64,000 nt of DNA, from positions 186,001 through 250,000 of the forward strand of contig NZ_CP012069.2 in assembly GCF_001189515.2 (NCBI RefSeq). The letters are read 5' to 3'. Below the pieces are notes generated by a model. The model made no database searches. It was not told where the DNA came from and was given only the letters and a program-made list of their open reading frames with translations. Shown piece after piece: positions 8,529-15,334 of this stretch (position 1 is its first letter; each line of letters opens with the position of its first letter). This stretch comes from Olsenella sp. oral taxon 807 (GTDB taxonomy: Bacteria; Actinomycetota; Coriobacteriia; Coriobacteriales; Atopobiaceae). A program made the translations under genes and the position numbers.

Positions 8529-9476
8529 GTGGCGACCCGCTGCCCGCATGCGCTCATTCACCTTGCGAGGGTCGGCTCCACCAACGACTACGCGAAGGAG
8601 CACTACCGTCTCGGCGCGGGGCGCGATGTCCAAGCCGATGATCTGGCAGGTCCCCTGCTCGCGGCAGCGCGCTCTGCCGCAGCGGGGGGCCTGCCGCTTC
8701 CCGTTGATGTCGTCGTCGCAGACGAGCAGACGGCGGGGCGCGGACGGCTGGATCGCACGTGGCAGAGCAGGTCAGGCGAGACCCTCGTCGCGAGCCTCGT
8801 CGCCGCCGTTCCCGCTCGTATGCTCGTGGAGCTGGGTGGCGGGTGGCTTACGAGCGCCTGTGGGCTCGCCTGTTTGGATGGCCTGCGCGCCGTGCTGAGG
8901 CAGAGTGGTCTCGATGGCACCGTCGAGCCCCCCAACATCGAGTTGCCCGGGCCGTCCTTGGCGCTCAGACTCAAGTGGCCCAACGACCTCTTCTGCGGTG
9001 GTAAGAAGCTTGGAGGTATTCTCTGCGAGCTGGTGCCGGGTGCGTTGGCCCCCAACGGGGAGGACTTTGCCTGTGTCGTTTTGGGCATTGGCATAAACCT
9101 GCTTACACCGGCCGAGCGCCTGCCGCTTGCGACGGCGACCTCACTCGCGGTGGAGTTGGGGCCGGCCGCAGGGGCGCTGCCTGCCTTCGCGTGCCTGCGC
9201 GAGGACCTGCTCACCTCCATCGCGCGGGGTCTGGGCCAGCTGTTGGGTGAGCTTGTTGCGCATCCCGCCAAGACGACGGAGGCCCTCCTGCTCCGCCTGC
9301 GCGAGGAGAGCTGTACCCTTGGCAAACGCGTCGAGGTCAACTGTGGGGGCGACCGTCGTGTCACGGGGGTCGCACTCGACATCCTTCCAGACACCGCACT
9401 GCTCGTGAGGACCGATGCGGGCGAGGAGCTGCCCATCACCGCCGGGGACGTCGGTGTGCTGCCGATGGGTCCGTGA
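8529..9476 (+). CDS. birA: Biotin--[acetyl-CoA-carboxylase] ligase BirA (no DNA-binding domain)
   Basis: This enzyme activates biotin as biotinyl-AMP and attaches it to AccB. The 315-residue protein starts at GTG and begins almost directly with the catalytic domain: STNDYAKEH, then the nucleotide motif AGRGRLDRTW (residues 69-78), LKWPNDL for biotin binding, and GIGINL. There is no N-terminal helix-turn-helix, so it should be a class I ligase without repressor function. A C-terminal SH3-like domain (about residues 260-310) is present. An insertion between residues 35 and 60 lengthens the N-terminal part. It closes the fab/acc operon, six bases after the DegV gene. Confidence 0.93.
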   Translation: MATRCPHALIHLARVGSTNDYAKEHYRLGAGRDVQADDLAGPLLAAARSAAAGGLPLPVDVVVADEQTAGRGRLDRTWQSRSGETLVASLVAAVPARMLVELGGGWLTSACGLACLDGLRAVLRQSGLDGTVEPPNIELPGPSLALRLKWPNDLFCGGKKLGGILCELVPGALAPNGEDFACVVLGIGINLLTPAERLPLATATSLAVELGPAAGALPAFACLREDLLTSIARGLGQLLGELVAHPAKTTEALLLRLREESCTLGKRVEVNCGGDRRVTGVALDILPDTALLVRTDAGEELPITAGDVGVLPMGP

Positions 9477-9478
9477 CG

Positions 9479-9524
9479 TCAGCACGCGTTCTTACGTGGC
9501 GAGATCGTCGCTCGTACGCGCTGA
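9479..9524 (+). terminator. Hairpin at the end of the fab/acc operon
   Basis: TCAGCACGCGT at 9479-9489 can pair with ACGCGCTGA at 9516-9524 with one bulge. A nested GCGAG/CGCTC stem lies inside, and the sequence then runs into a pyrimidine tract (TCTCTTCCCC). It sits directly after the birA stop and before the PadR promoter. The weak U tract leaves open a processing or attenuation role. Confidence 0.45.
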
Positions 9525-9541
9525 TCTCTTCCCCATCATCC

Positions 9542-9594
9542 TTTACATACTACGACAGCCATAGTATGATGAGCTCACGATATACCACGACAGA
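9542..9594 (+). promoter_or_regulatory. Promoter and candidate PadR operator
   Basis: A -35 TTTACA at 9542-9547 and a -10 TATGAT at 9565-9570 are separated by 17 bases. The spacer contains the inverted repeat ATACTA / TAGTAT (9547-9567). Its left half with the following ACGACAG recurs as ATACCACGACAG at 9582-9593, about 35 bases downstream. PadR-family repressors commonly bind such dyads in their own promoter, so autoregulation is the natural inference. Confidence 0.6.
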
Positions 9595-9617
9595 CGTAGC
9601 TTAGACGGGAGGCAGAG

Positions 9618-9956
9618 ATGGCGGGTATCAGCAGCGACGTCATCCGTGGGTACATCGACACGATGATACTCAGCCTGCTGTTGAAAGAGCCCTCGTATGG
9701 CTACGAGATATCCAAGCTCATCCGGCAGACGTCAGACGAGAAGTACGTCATCAAGGAGACGACGCTGTACTCCGCGTTCGCTCGGATGGAGAGAAACGAC
9801 CTCGTGGAGTCGTTTTCTCAAGACGCCGCCAACGGGAAACGTCGCACCTACTACCGCATCACCGAGGCAGGCAGGAGCCACTATCGCTCGAAGTGCGAGG
9901 AATGGGAGCTCACAAAGGACGTCATAGAGCGATTCACGAAGGGGGAGAGCACCTGA
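9618..9956 (+). CDS. PadR family transcriptional regulator
   Basis: The 112-residue protein is a winged-helix regulator of the short PadR subgroup: YIDTMILSLLLKEPSYGYEISKLI forms helices 1-2, followed by KETTLYSAFARMERNDLVES (recognition helix region) and the wing GKRRTYYRIT. It starts at an ATG 8 bases after GGGAGGC. The stop overlaps the start of the next gene, a membrane protein with an N-terminal permease-prefix-like region. PadR genes in front of such membrane proteins are typical of envelope-stress or drug-responsive units, and the dyad in its promoter suggests autorepression. Confidence 0.92.
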   Translation: MAGISSDVIRGYIDTMILSLLLKEPSYGYEISKLIRQTSDEKYVIKETTLYSAFARMERNDLVESFSQDAANGKRRTYYRITEAGRSHYRSKCEEWELTKDVIERFTKGEST

Positions 9957-10510
9957 TGGATACCATCCTAGGCTACCTGGAGTCCATGTTCGCCACGCTG
10001 CCGGACACACCGGAGCTGCTCCGGGCGAAACGCGAGCTGGGACAGATGATGGAGGACAAGTACAGTGAGCTCATCGCGAAGGGCGCCAGCGAGAACGAGG
10101 CGATAGGCACCGTGATCTCCGAGTTCGGCAACCTAGACGAGGTCGCCCAGGCGCTTGGCATCGAGGATGCCATCAGTTCCTCCTCAGCCACAAAGCCAAC
10201 GGGGCGGGCGCTCAGCTCCGACGAGGCCAAGACCCACCTCGCTGACTGCGGGAGGGCGCAGCACCCGGCAGTCTACCGTGAGTCTCCGCGTCCTGATAAC
10301 CAGGTCGCCCAGGACATTCTGTCCCTCTTTTGGCCGACGGTTACCTGTATATATCTCATCTGGAGCTTTCTGACGTTCAGGTGGTACATCAGCTGGATCA
10401 TCTGGCCCATAGCGGCAGTGATCGAGCGTGTGGTCCGCATGGCTCTTGGGAGCACGTCGTCCTCGAAGGTGCGAGAAAAGGATCGTGAGGTAGGGGGCGC
10501 ATCGTCATGA
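9956..10510 (+). CDS. Membrane protein with N-terminal permease-prefix-like helical domain
   Basis: The 184-residue protein begins with a helical region resembling the DUF1700 / permease prefix domain 1 family (LLRAKRELGQMMEDKYSELI, then EFGNLDEVAQALG). A linker leads to a hydrophobic C-terminal part (about residues 122-165, with WPTVTCIYLIWSFLTF and WIIWPIAAVIERVV), probably two membrane segments. Its ATG overlaps the padR stop and its stop overlaps the next start, so three genes form one coupled operon. In related operons this helical domain accompanies PadR regulators and DUF4097 proteins; its biochemical role is unknown. Confidence 0.72.
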   Translation: MDTILGYLESMFATLPDTPELLRAKRELGQMMEDKYSELIAKGASENEAIGTVISEFGNLDEVAQALGIEDAISSSSATKPTGRALSSDEAKTHLADCGRAQHPAVYRESPRPDNQVAQDILSLFWPTVTCIYLIWSFLTFRWYISWIIWPIAAVIERVVRMALGSTSSSKVREKDREVGGASS

Positions 10511-11316
10511 GAAGTGGAAACTGGAAGAGAGTCTATCTGGGCGTGTTGGTGCTTGTGACGCTGGCCTGCATCATCGTGGGCAGCCTTCGCTTTGTGGAAG
10601 CGCATTCGTTCGGTGAGCCTCTGCCTGGCATGCCGGGCACGGAAAGAGGGAACAATGTGAGCTCGGTGGACGAGGACATCACAGAGACGTTCAATGGCGT
10701 TACCTTTGATGCGTCCCTTACGAACGTTACTATCGAGAGTGGTGGCTCCGCGCACATCAACTATAGCAACGGGGGCGGGCGCGACGAACGCTTCGACTAT
10801 GCGGTCAAAGACGGTGTGCTCCACGTCAGCCAGACGACAGAGACGTCCCTGCGCGAACTCAAACGCACGGCGTCCACGATCACCATTACCATTCCTGAAA
10901 CGGTACAGCTACGTGACCTCAGCGGCGTGACTGCGCTTGGGGACGTTCGCATCCTGGACGTGAACGTACGTCATGCGGATGTCAGCACGAACATGGGGAA
11001 CCTGAGTGCCACGAGGCTCGGCTGTGTGTCCTGTTCTCTGCGTAGCGACATGGGTACGGTGAGCGCGAGCGACGTGAGCTTTGGAGATTCAATGGAACTC
11101 TCCGCAAACATGGGGAACGTCGAGCTGAGCGGGGTGGAGAACTTGCGTGAACTGAGGCTTGAGCTTTCGACCTCCATGGGTGGCATCATGGTCAACGGGC
11201 AGAGATCCCGGGCGGATACGCTCACCCAGGGCACAGGCACAAGGCGGTTGGTGGCCAAGGCGGACATGGGTGATGTCAGGATCAGTAGTCGGGAGGGGGA
11301 CCTCGACCATGGCTAA
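10507..11316 (+). CDS. DUF4097-family exported beta-helix protein
   Basis: The 269-residue protein has an N-terminal membrane anchor or signal (YLGVLVLVTLACIIVGSLRF) and an outside region made of repeated short beta strands with recurrent NMGNL, DMGTV, NMGNV and SMGGI turns (about residues 160-265). This pattern is typical of the DUF4097 putative adhesin fold. Such proteins sit with PadR and permease-prefix proteins in Gram-positive envelope operons; a role in sensing or buffering cell-surface stress is inferred, not shown. It overlaps the preceding gene by 4 bases and the following gene by 8. Confidence 0.8.
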   Translation: MRSGNWKRVYLGVLVLVTLACIIVGSLRFVEAHSFGEPLPGMPGTERGNNVSSVDEDITETFNGVTFDASLTNVTIESGGSAHINYSNGGGRDERFDYAVKDGVLHVSQTTETSLRELKRTASTITITIPETVQLRDLSGVTALGDVRILDVNVRHADVSTNMGNLSATRLGCVSCSLRSDMGTVSASDVSFGDSMELSANMGNVELSGVENLRELRLELSTSMGGIMVNGQRSRADTLTQGTGTRRLVAKADMGDVRISSREGDLDHG

Positions 11317-12052
11317 GGCGGCGAAAGGCGGCGTGGTGGCAGCTCGGACGAGGGATGGGATCGTGGGTGAGCTATTTTGCCTGCAGGATGAGGCCTATGG
11401 GAACTTCCAGGCCCGCCTTATGCCGACGGTCGAGCGAGACCGTGTGATCGGTGTGCGCATGCCCGCGCTTCGCAAGCTGGCGAGGTCCCTCTCGCGTGAG
11501 TGCTCAACCAAGGCGTTTCTCAGGGAGCTGCCGCATCACTACTTTGAGGAAAATCAGCTCCATGCCCTCATCCTGAATGACGAGACCGACTTTGAGCGCT
11601 GCCTTGTGGAGGTTGAGCGCTTCTTGCCTCATATTGACAACTGGGCCACCTGCGACGCTCTCTCGCCCAAGGCCTTCTCCAGGGAGGCAGAGCGGCTCTT
11701 GCCATACATTGACAGCTGGATCGATACGGGCGAGGCCTACACCCAGCGCTTTGCTTTGGGCCTGCTCATGCGGCATTTCCTGGACGAGCGCTTTGATCCT
11801 GTGCAGTTTAGAAGGGTTGCTGACCTGAGGTCCGAGGAGTACTACGTGCGCATGATGGTTGCCTGGTACTTTGCGACGGCGCTTGCCAAGCAGTGGGAGG
11901 CTGCGCTACCCTACGTAGAGGCGCATCGGCTTCCGGATTGGGTACACAACAAGACGATCCAGAAGGCGTGCGAGAGTTTTCGCGTGAGTGACGAGCACAA
12001 AGCGCGGCTGCGCTCCCTGAGGCTGGGCCGAAAGGTTCGTAACGGCAGCTGA
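11309..12052 (+). CDS. DNA alkylation repair protein (AlkD-like HEAT-repeat)
   Basis: AlkC/AlkD-type glycosylases excise bulky or cationic alkylated bases using a HEAT-repeat scaffold. The start is the ATG overlapping the stop of the DUF4097 gene; the frame is open further upstream but only as its shadow. The 247-residue protein shows GVRMPALRKLARSL, HYFEENQLHALIL, the family hallmark DNWATCDALSPKAF, and DSWIDTGEAYTQRFALGLLM. Its overlap with the envelope operon may be simple packing rather than shared function. Confidence 0.88.
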   Translation: MAKAAKGGVVAARTRDGIVGELFCLQDEAYGNFQARLMPTVERDRVIGVRMPALRKLARSLSRECSTKAFLRELPHHYFEENQLHALILNDETDFERCLVEVERFLPHIDNWATCDALSPKAFSREAERLLPYIDSWIDTGEAYTQRFALGLLMRHFLDERFDPVQFRRVADLRSEEYYVRMMVAWYFATALAKQWEAALPYVEAHRLPDWVHNKTIQKACESFRVSDEHKARLRSLRLGRKVRNGS

Positions 12053-12122
12053 TTTGTGCGCCGAGGTGACTCTGGCTGGTGTATACTTACGAACATGCGT
12101 ACGCTCACGATAAGGGAGGCGC

Positions 12123-13871
12123 GTGTCTCGGGCAGAGAAGATAATCCGTCAGGTGATCGAGGAGCTGAGCCCCAGGCAGGGGGAGGTTGTCAGCGGTGGC
12201 ACCTACGAGGACGAGCCCATTCTAAGAACGGGCCGTCAGCTGTTGGAGGCGCAGCTGGCCACAAATCGACAGACTCAGCGCTTGGATCGGCCCCGTTCGC
12301 CACAGCAGGAGAGGGAGGCGTCCTTGTCCTCATCAAAAAGGGTTCCATCGCAGATCAAGGCGATGCGCGCGCTCGCCAAGGGCCGTGGGCGGCAGCGCGG
12401 TTACTACCAGGGAGGCGCAGAGCTCTTCTTCAAGCAGGCGGTCCTCATGGAGGACTATACCGATGACTGTCCCTTTACGGGCAATTTCGTGAGCTACTAT
12501 CCAACCTACGAGAGCATGCCCGACCAGGTGCTGCGCGGTTACTTCTATTGGCGCACGCGCTTTCGCAAGGGACGGACACCCCGCGCGCCACTGGCATTTC
12601 TCTTCGTCCATATATACGAGCTTCTCTGCGGCGTCGGGGTAACGCCGGGGGAAGATGGCCTACGAGAGCTGACACGGATCTATCACGCCTACCACGAGGA
12701 TCTGGGGTGTCGTGCCCTTGAGTCCTACCTGCCGCACTGGATGAGGGACTACGCCATCTATCATGGCCTCGACCTTTCGTCCTGCGAGTCGGCAGACCTC
12801 ATGCCCAGTTCCTGGGGACACGCCCTGCGGGCTGTGAGCGTGCTGCGTCAGGCGCAAGAGGCGCTTCTCTCACAGAAGTCCCCGGCGCTATGGGACGATG
12901 CGACGCCGGAACTGCCGCCCGTGAGTGAGTTTATATCCGCCCTCGAGGAGGTCTCGGCCTACCACATCGCGAAGTCTCGGGCCATGCGACTCCATGCGAG
13001 CGAGCTTGAGGAGATCCTGTGCGCCATCTTCGCTCATCTCGTTGACCACTGCAGGCGCCGCCGCAAGACGAGCTTCGTGGATGGGCTCTTTGGCCTCGAG
13101 TATAGCTATCCTTACCTGATGTTCTCGTCTGCCGTATTCTGGGAGCGCGAGCCTCATCCAGACGTGACGGTCAAGTTGCCGACGGGGGAGACCTACCTGT
13201 GCAAGGACTCTCGCTGGTGGGTGGCAAGTCCCTGCGACGAGCGACTGCCGAGCCGTGGGTTAGGGCTCATCCTGCACACGGCAGATCGCCTTCTGCGCGA
13301 GCATGCGGGCGACCTGCCCTCGCTCAAACCGCGCAAGGCCCCCAAGTACCTGCTCAAGATCGTAGACGAGGAAGTTACGGCCTGCCTAGAGAGGCGCGAG
13401 GCCATCAAAGCCGCGCAGGTGCACATCGACCGCAGCAAGCTGGGCGGCATACGGGTGGCGGCGGGACGCACGCGCGAGGCGCTGCTCGTAGACGAGGAAC
13501 GCGAGGAGCGCGAGGAGCTGGCACCACACATGAGGTCGCAACTGGCGCCCACCAATGTCGTGGCGACCGTCGGGGAGGGGCAGAAGTCGCCTTCGCCAGA
13601 GCTAGGCCTCACGCCGGGGCCAAGCGACGGCGCCTCTTGCCCAGGGGCCGTTGTCCTCACCACCGTACAGAGGCAGATTCTACGCGGGCTTCTTGACGGT
13701 AGCCTGGACGTGGGCGCCCTCGAGCAGACGGGAATCATGGTGTCGCTTGAGACTGATATGATAAACGAGCGGTTCCTCGACCTGGTGGGTGATACCGTGA
13801 TCGAGGTAGACGAAGACGCTCCGCACCTCGTTGAGGATTACGTCGAGGACGTGAGGGAGGTCCTTCTGTGA
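12123..13871 (+). CDS. TerB-N / TerB-C domain protein
   Basis: The 582-residue protein has, after a charged N-terminus (residues 1-85), a TerB-N-type region: GYYQGGAELFFKQ, then YESMPDQVLRGYFYWRTRFR and FLFVHIYELL (about 95-180). A helical middle part follows, and a TerB-C-type end contains a variable acidic/basic linker (about 440-510) and LVEDYVEDVREVLL at the terminus. TerB-N and TerB-C flank TerB-like domains in tellurite-resistance-associated systems that Anantharaman, Iyer and Aravind linked to DNA processing. The GTG start follows AAGGGAGG by only 3 bases, so the start is tentative. It overlaps the ATPase gene by 4 bases. A TATACT at 12082-12087 may be the -10 of its promoter. Confidence 0.8.
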   Translation: MSRAEKIIRQVIEELSPRQGEVVSGGTYEDEPILRTGRQLLEAQLATNRQTQRLDRPRSPQQEREASLSSSKRVPSQIKAMRALAKGRGRQRGYYQGGAELFFKQAVLMEDYTDDCPFTGNFVSYYPTYESMPDQVLRGYFYWRTRFRKGRTPRAPLAFLFVHIYELLCGVGVTPGEDGLRELTRIYHAYHEDLGCRALESYLPHWMRDYAIYHGLDLSSCESADLMPSSWGHALRAVSVLRQAQEALLSQKSPALWDDATPELPPVSEFISALEEVSAYHIAKSRAMRLHASELEEILCAIFAHLVDHCRRRRKTSFVDGLFGLEYSYPYLMFSSAVFWEREPHPDVTVKLPTGETYLCKDSRWWVASPCDERLPSRGLGLILHTADRLLREHAGDLPSLKPRKAPKYLLKIVDEEVTACLERREAIKAAQVHIDRSKLGGIRVAAGRTREALLVDEEREEREELAPHMRSQLAPTNVVATVGEGQKSPSPELGLTPGPSDGASCPGAVVLTTVQRQILRGLLDGSLDVGALEQTGIMVSLETDMINERFLDLVGDTVIEVDEDAPHLVEDYVEDVREVLL

Positions 13872-15316
13872 GCAAGGCAAAAAGAAGCGGGGCCTCGCCT
13901 CGCGCGGGCGCAACAAAGGCTGCCCCCGACGCGTCACCGGCCACCGCAGCGGCTTGTCCACGCGTGCCCAAGCGCATCGCGACCGTGATCGTGAACTCGC
14001 TCAAGGGTGGGGTCGTGCCGCGCGTGGGTCTGCCCTACATAACGGTGGGTCGTGAGGCCGAGATCGCGGCCCTCCTTCGCGACCTCGAGATCGTGGCAGA
14101 TGGTGGTGCGTCCTGCCGTTTTGTGGTGGGGCGCTACGGGAGTGGCAAGAGCTTCCTTCTGCAGACGATACGCAACCACGCGATGGGCAGAAACTTCGTG
14201 GTCGCAGATGCCGACCTCTCGCCGGAGCGACGCCTGCAGGGCTCGAAGGGACAGGGCCTCGCCACCTATCGCGAGCTCATCGGCAATCTCTCCACAAAGA
14301 CACGGCCCGAGGGCGGGGCGCTTTCGCTGGTGCTGGACCGCTGGATCTCGGGCGTGCAGTCTGAGGTCGCGGCGGCAGGCACGTCACCGGCCGACGCATC
14401 CTTTGCCGACGAGGTCGAGCGGCGCATCCATGCGGTGATCCTCGAGCTGCAAGAGATGGTCCACGGCTTCGACTTCGCCAAGCTCCTCTCGGCGTACTTT
14501 CGCGCCCATATAGAGGCGGATGACGAGACCAAGGCGTCAGTCATCAAGTGGTTTCGCGCGGAGTACCGCACCAAGGCCGAGGCCCGAAGCGAGCTGGGTG
14601 TGAGCGTCATCATCACCGATGCCGACTGGTACGACTACCTCAAGCTCTTCGCGCGCTTCCTGCGTGGCGCGGGCTACGAGGGCCTGGTCGTGCTCGTGGA
14701 CGAGCTCGTGAACCTGTACAAGATCCCCAACGCGATCAGCCGCCAGTACAACTATGAGAAGATACTGACAATGTACAATGACACGCTCCAGGGCAAGGCC
14801 TCCTACCTGGGCATCATCATGAGTGGTACGCCGCAGTGCGTCGAGGACCGCAGGCGTGGGCTCTATTCGTACGAGGCGCTGCGAAGCCGCCTCACGCAGG
14901 GGCGCTTTGGGCGTGAGGGTATGGTGGACCTCCTCGCTCCCGTGATTCGCCTGACCCCCCTCACGCCCGAGGAGTTGCTGATCCTCGTCGAGAAGCTCGC
15001 GGACATCCATGCGGGACTCTTTGGCTATGAGCGCAGGCTTATGGAGGATGACCTCGCACGCTTCTTGGAGATCGAGCTCTCGCGCGTGGGAGCAGACACG
15101 CTCGTGACGCCGCGAGAGGTGATCCGCGACTTCATCGAGATGCTCGATATCATGCTGCAGGATCCCGGCGTGACGGTTGAGGGGCTTTTGGGCTCGGACA
15201 GCTTCGTGCACGCGACGGCGAGTGAGGGTGCGGGTGAGGTCGCGGCAGGTGGCTCAGGTGGCGGTCCCACCGACGCTTCCGACGTCGCGCCTGGCTATGC
15301 CGAGTTCACGATCTAG
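13868..15316 (+). CDS. BrxD-like P-loop ATPase (DUF2791)
   Basis: The 482-residue protein is a P-loop NTPase with Walker A GRYGSGKS (residues 88-95) and Walker B LVVLVDELVNLYK (about 273-285), the latter a hallmark of the DUF2791/BrxD group. The first 35 residues are a low-complexity basic leader, and the last 40 are Gly/Ser/Ala-rich and probably disordered. BrxD is a component of type 2 BREX phage-defence loci, where it accompanies the Lhr-like helicase BrxHI; here the same pair appears with a TerB protein and without PglX, PglZ or BrxC. It starts with GTG overlapping the TerB gene and precedes the helicase by 18 bases. Confidence 0.85.
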   Translation: MSKAKRSGASPRAGATKAAPDASPATAAACPRVPKRIATVIVNSLKGGVVPRVGLPYITVGREAEIAALLRDLEIVADGGASCRFVVGRYGSGKSFLLQTIRNHAMGRNFVVADADLSPERRLQGSKGQGLATYRELIGNLSTKTRPEGGALSLVLDRWISGVQSEVAAAGTSPADASFADEVERRIHAVILELQEMVHGFDFAKLLSAYFRAHIEADDETKASVIKWFRAEYRTKAEARSELGVSVIITDADWYDYLKLFARFLRGAGYEGLVVLVDELVNLYKIPNAISRQYNYEKILTMYNDTLQGKASYLGIIMSGTPQCVEDRRRGLYSYEALRSRLTQGRFGREGMVDLLAPVIRLTPLTPEELLILVEKLADIHAGLFGYERRLMEDDLARFLEIELSRVGADTLVTPREVIRDFIEMLDIMLQDPGVTVEGLLGSDSFVHATASEGAGEVAAGGSGGGPTDASDVAPGYAEFTI

Positions 15317-15334
15317 CGCAAGACGGGCAGTGAC

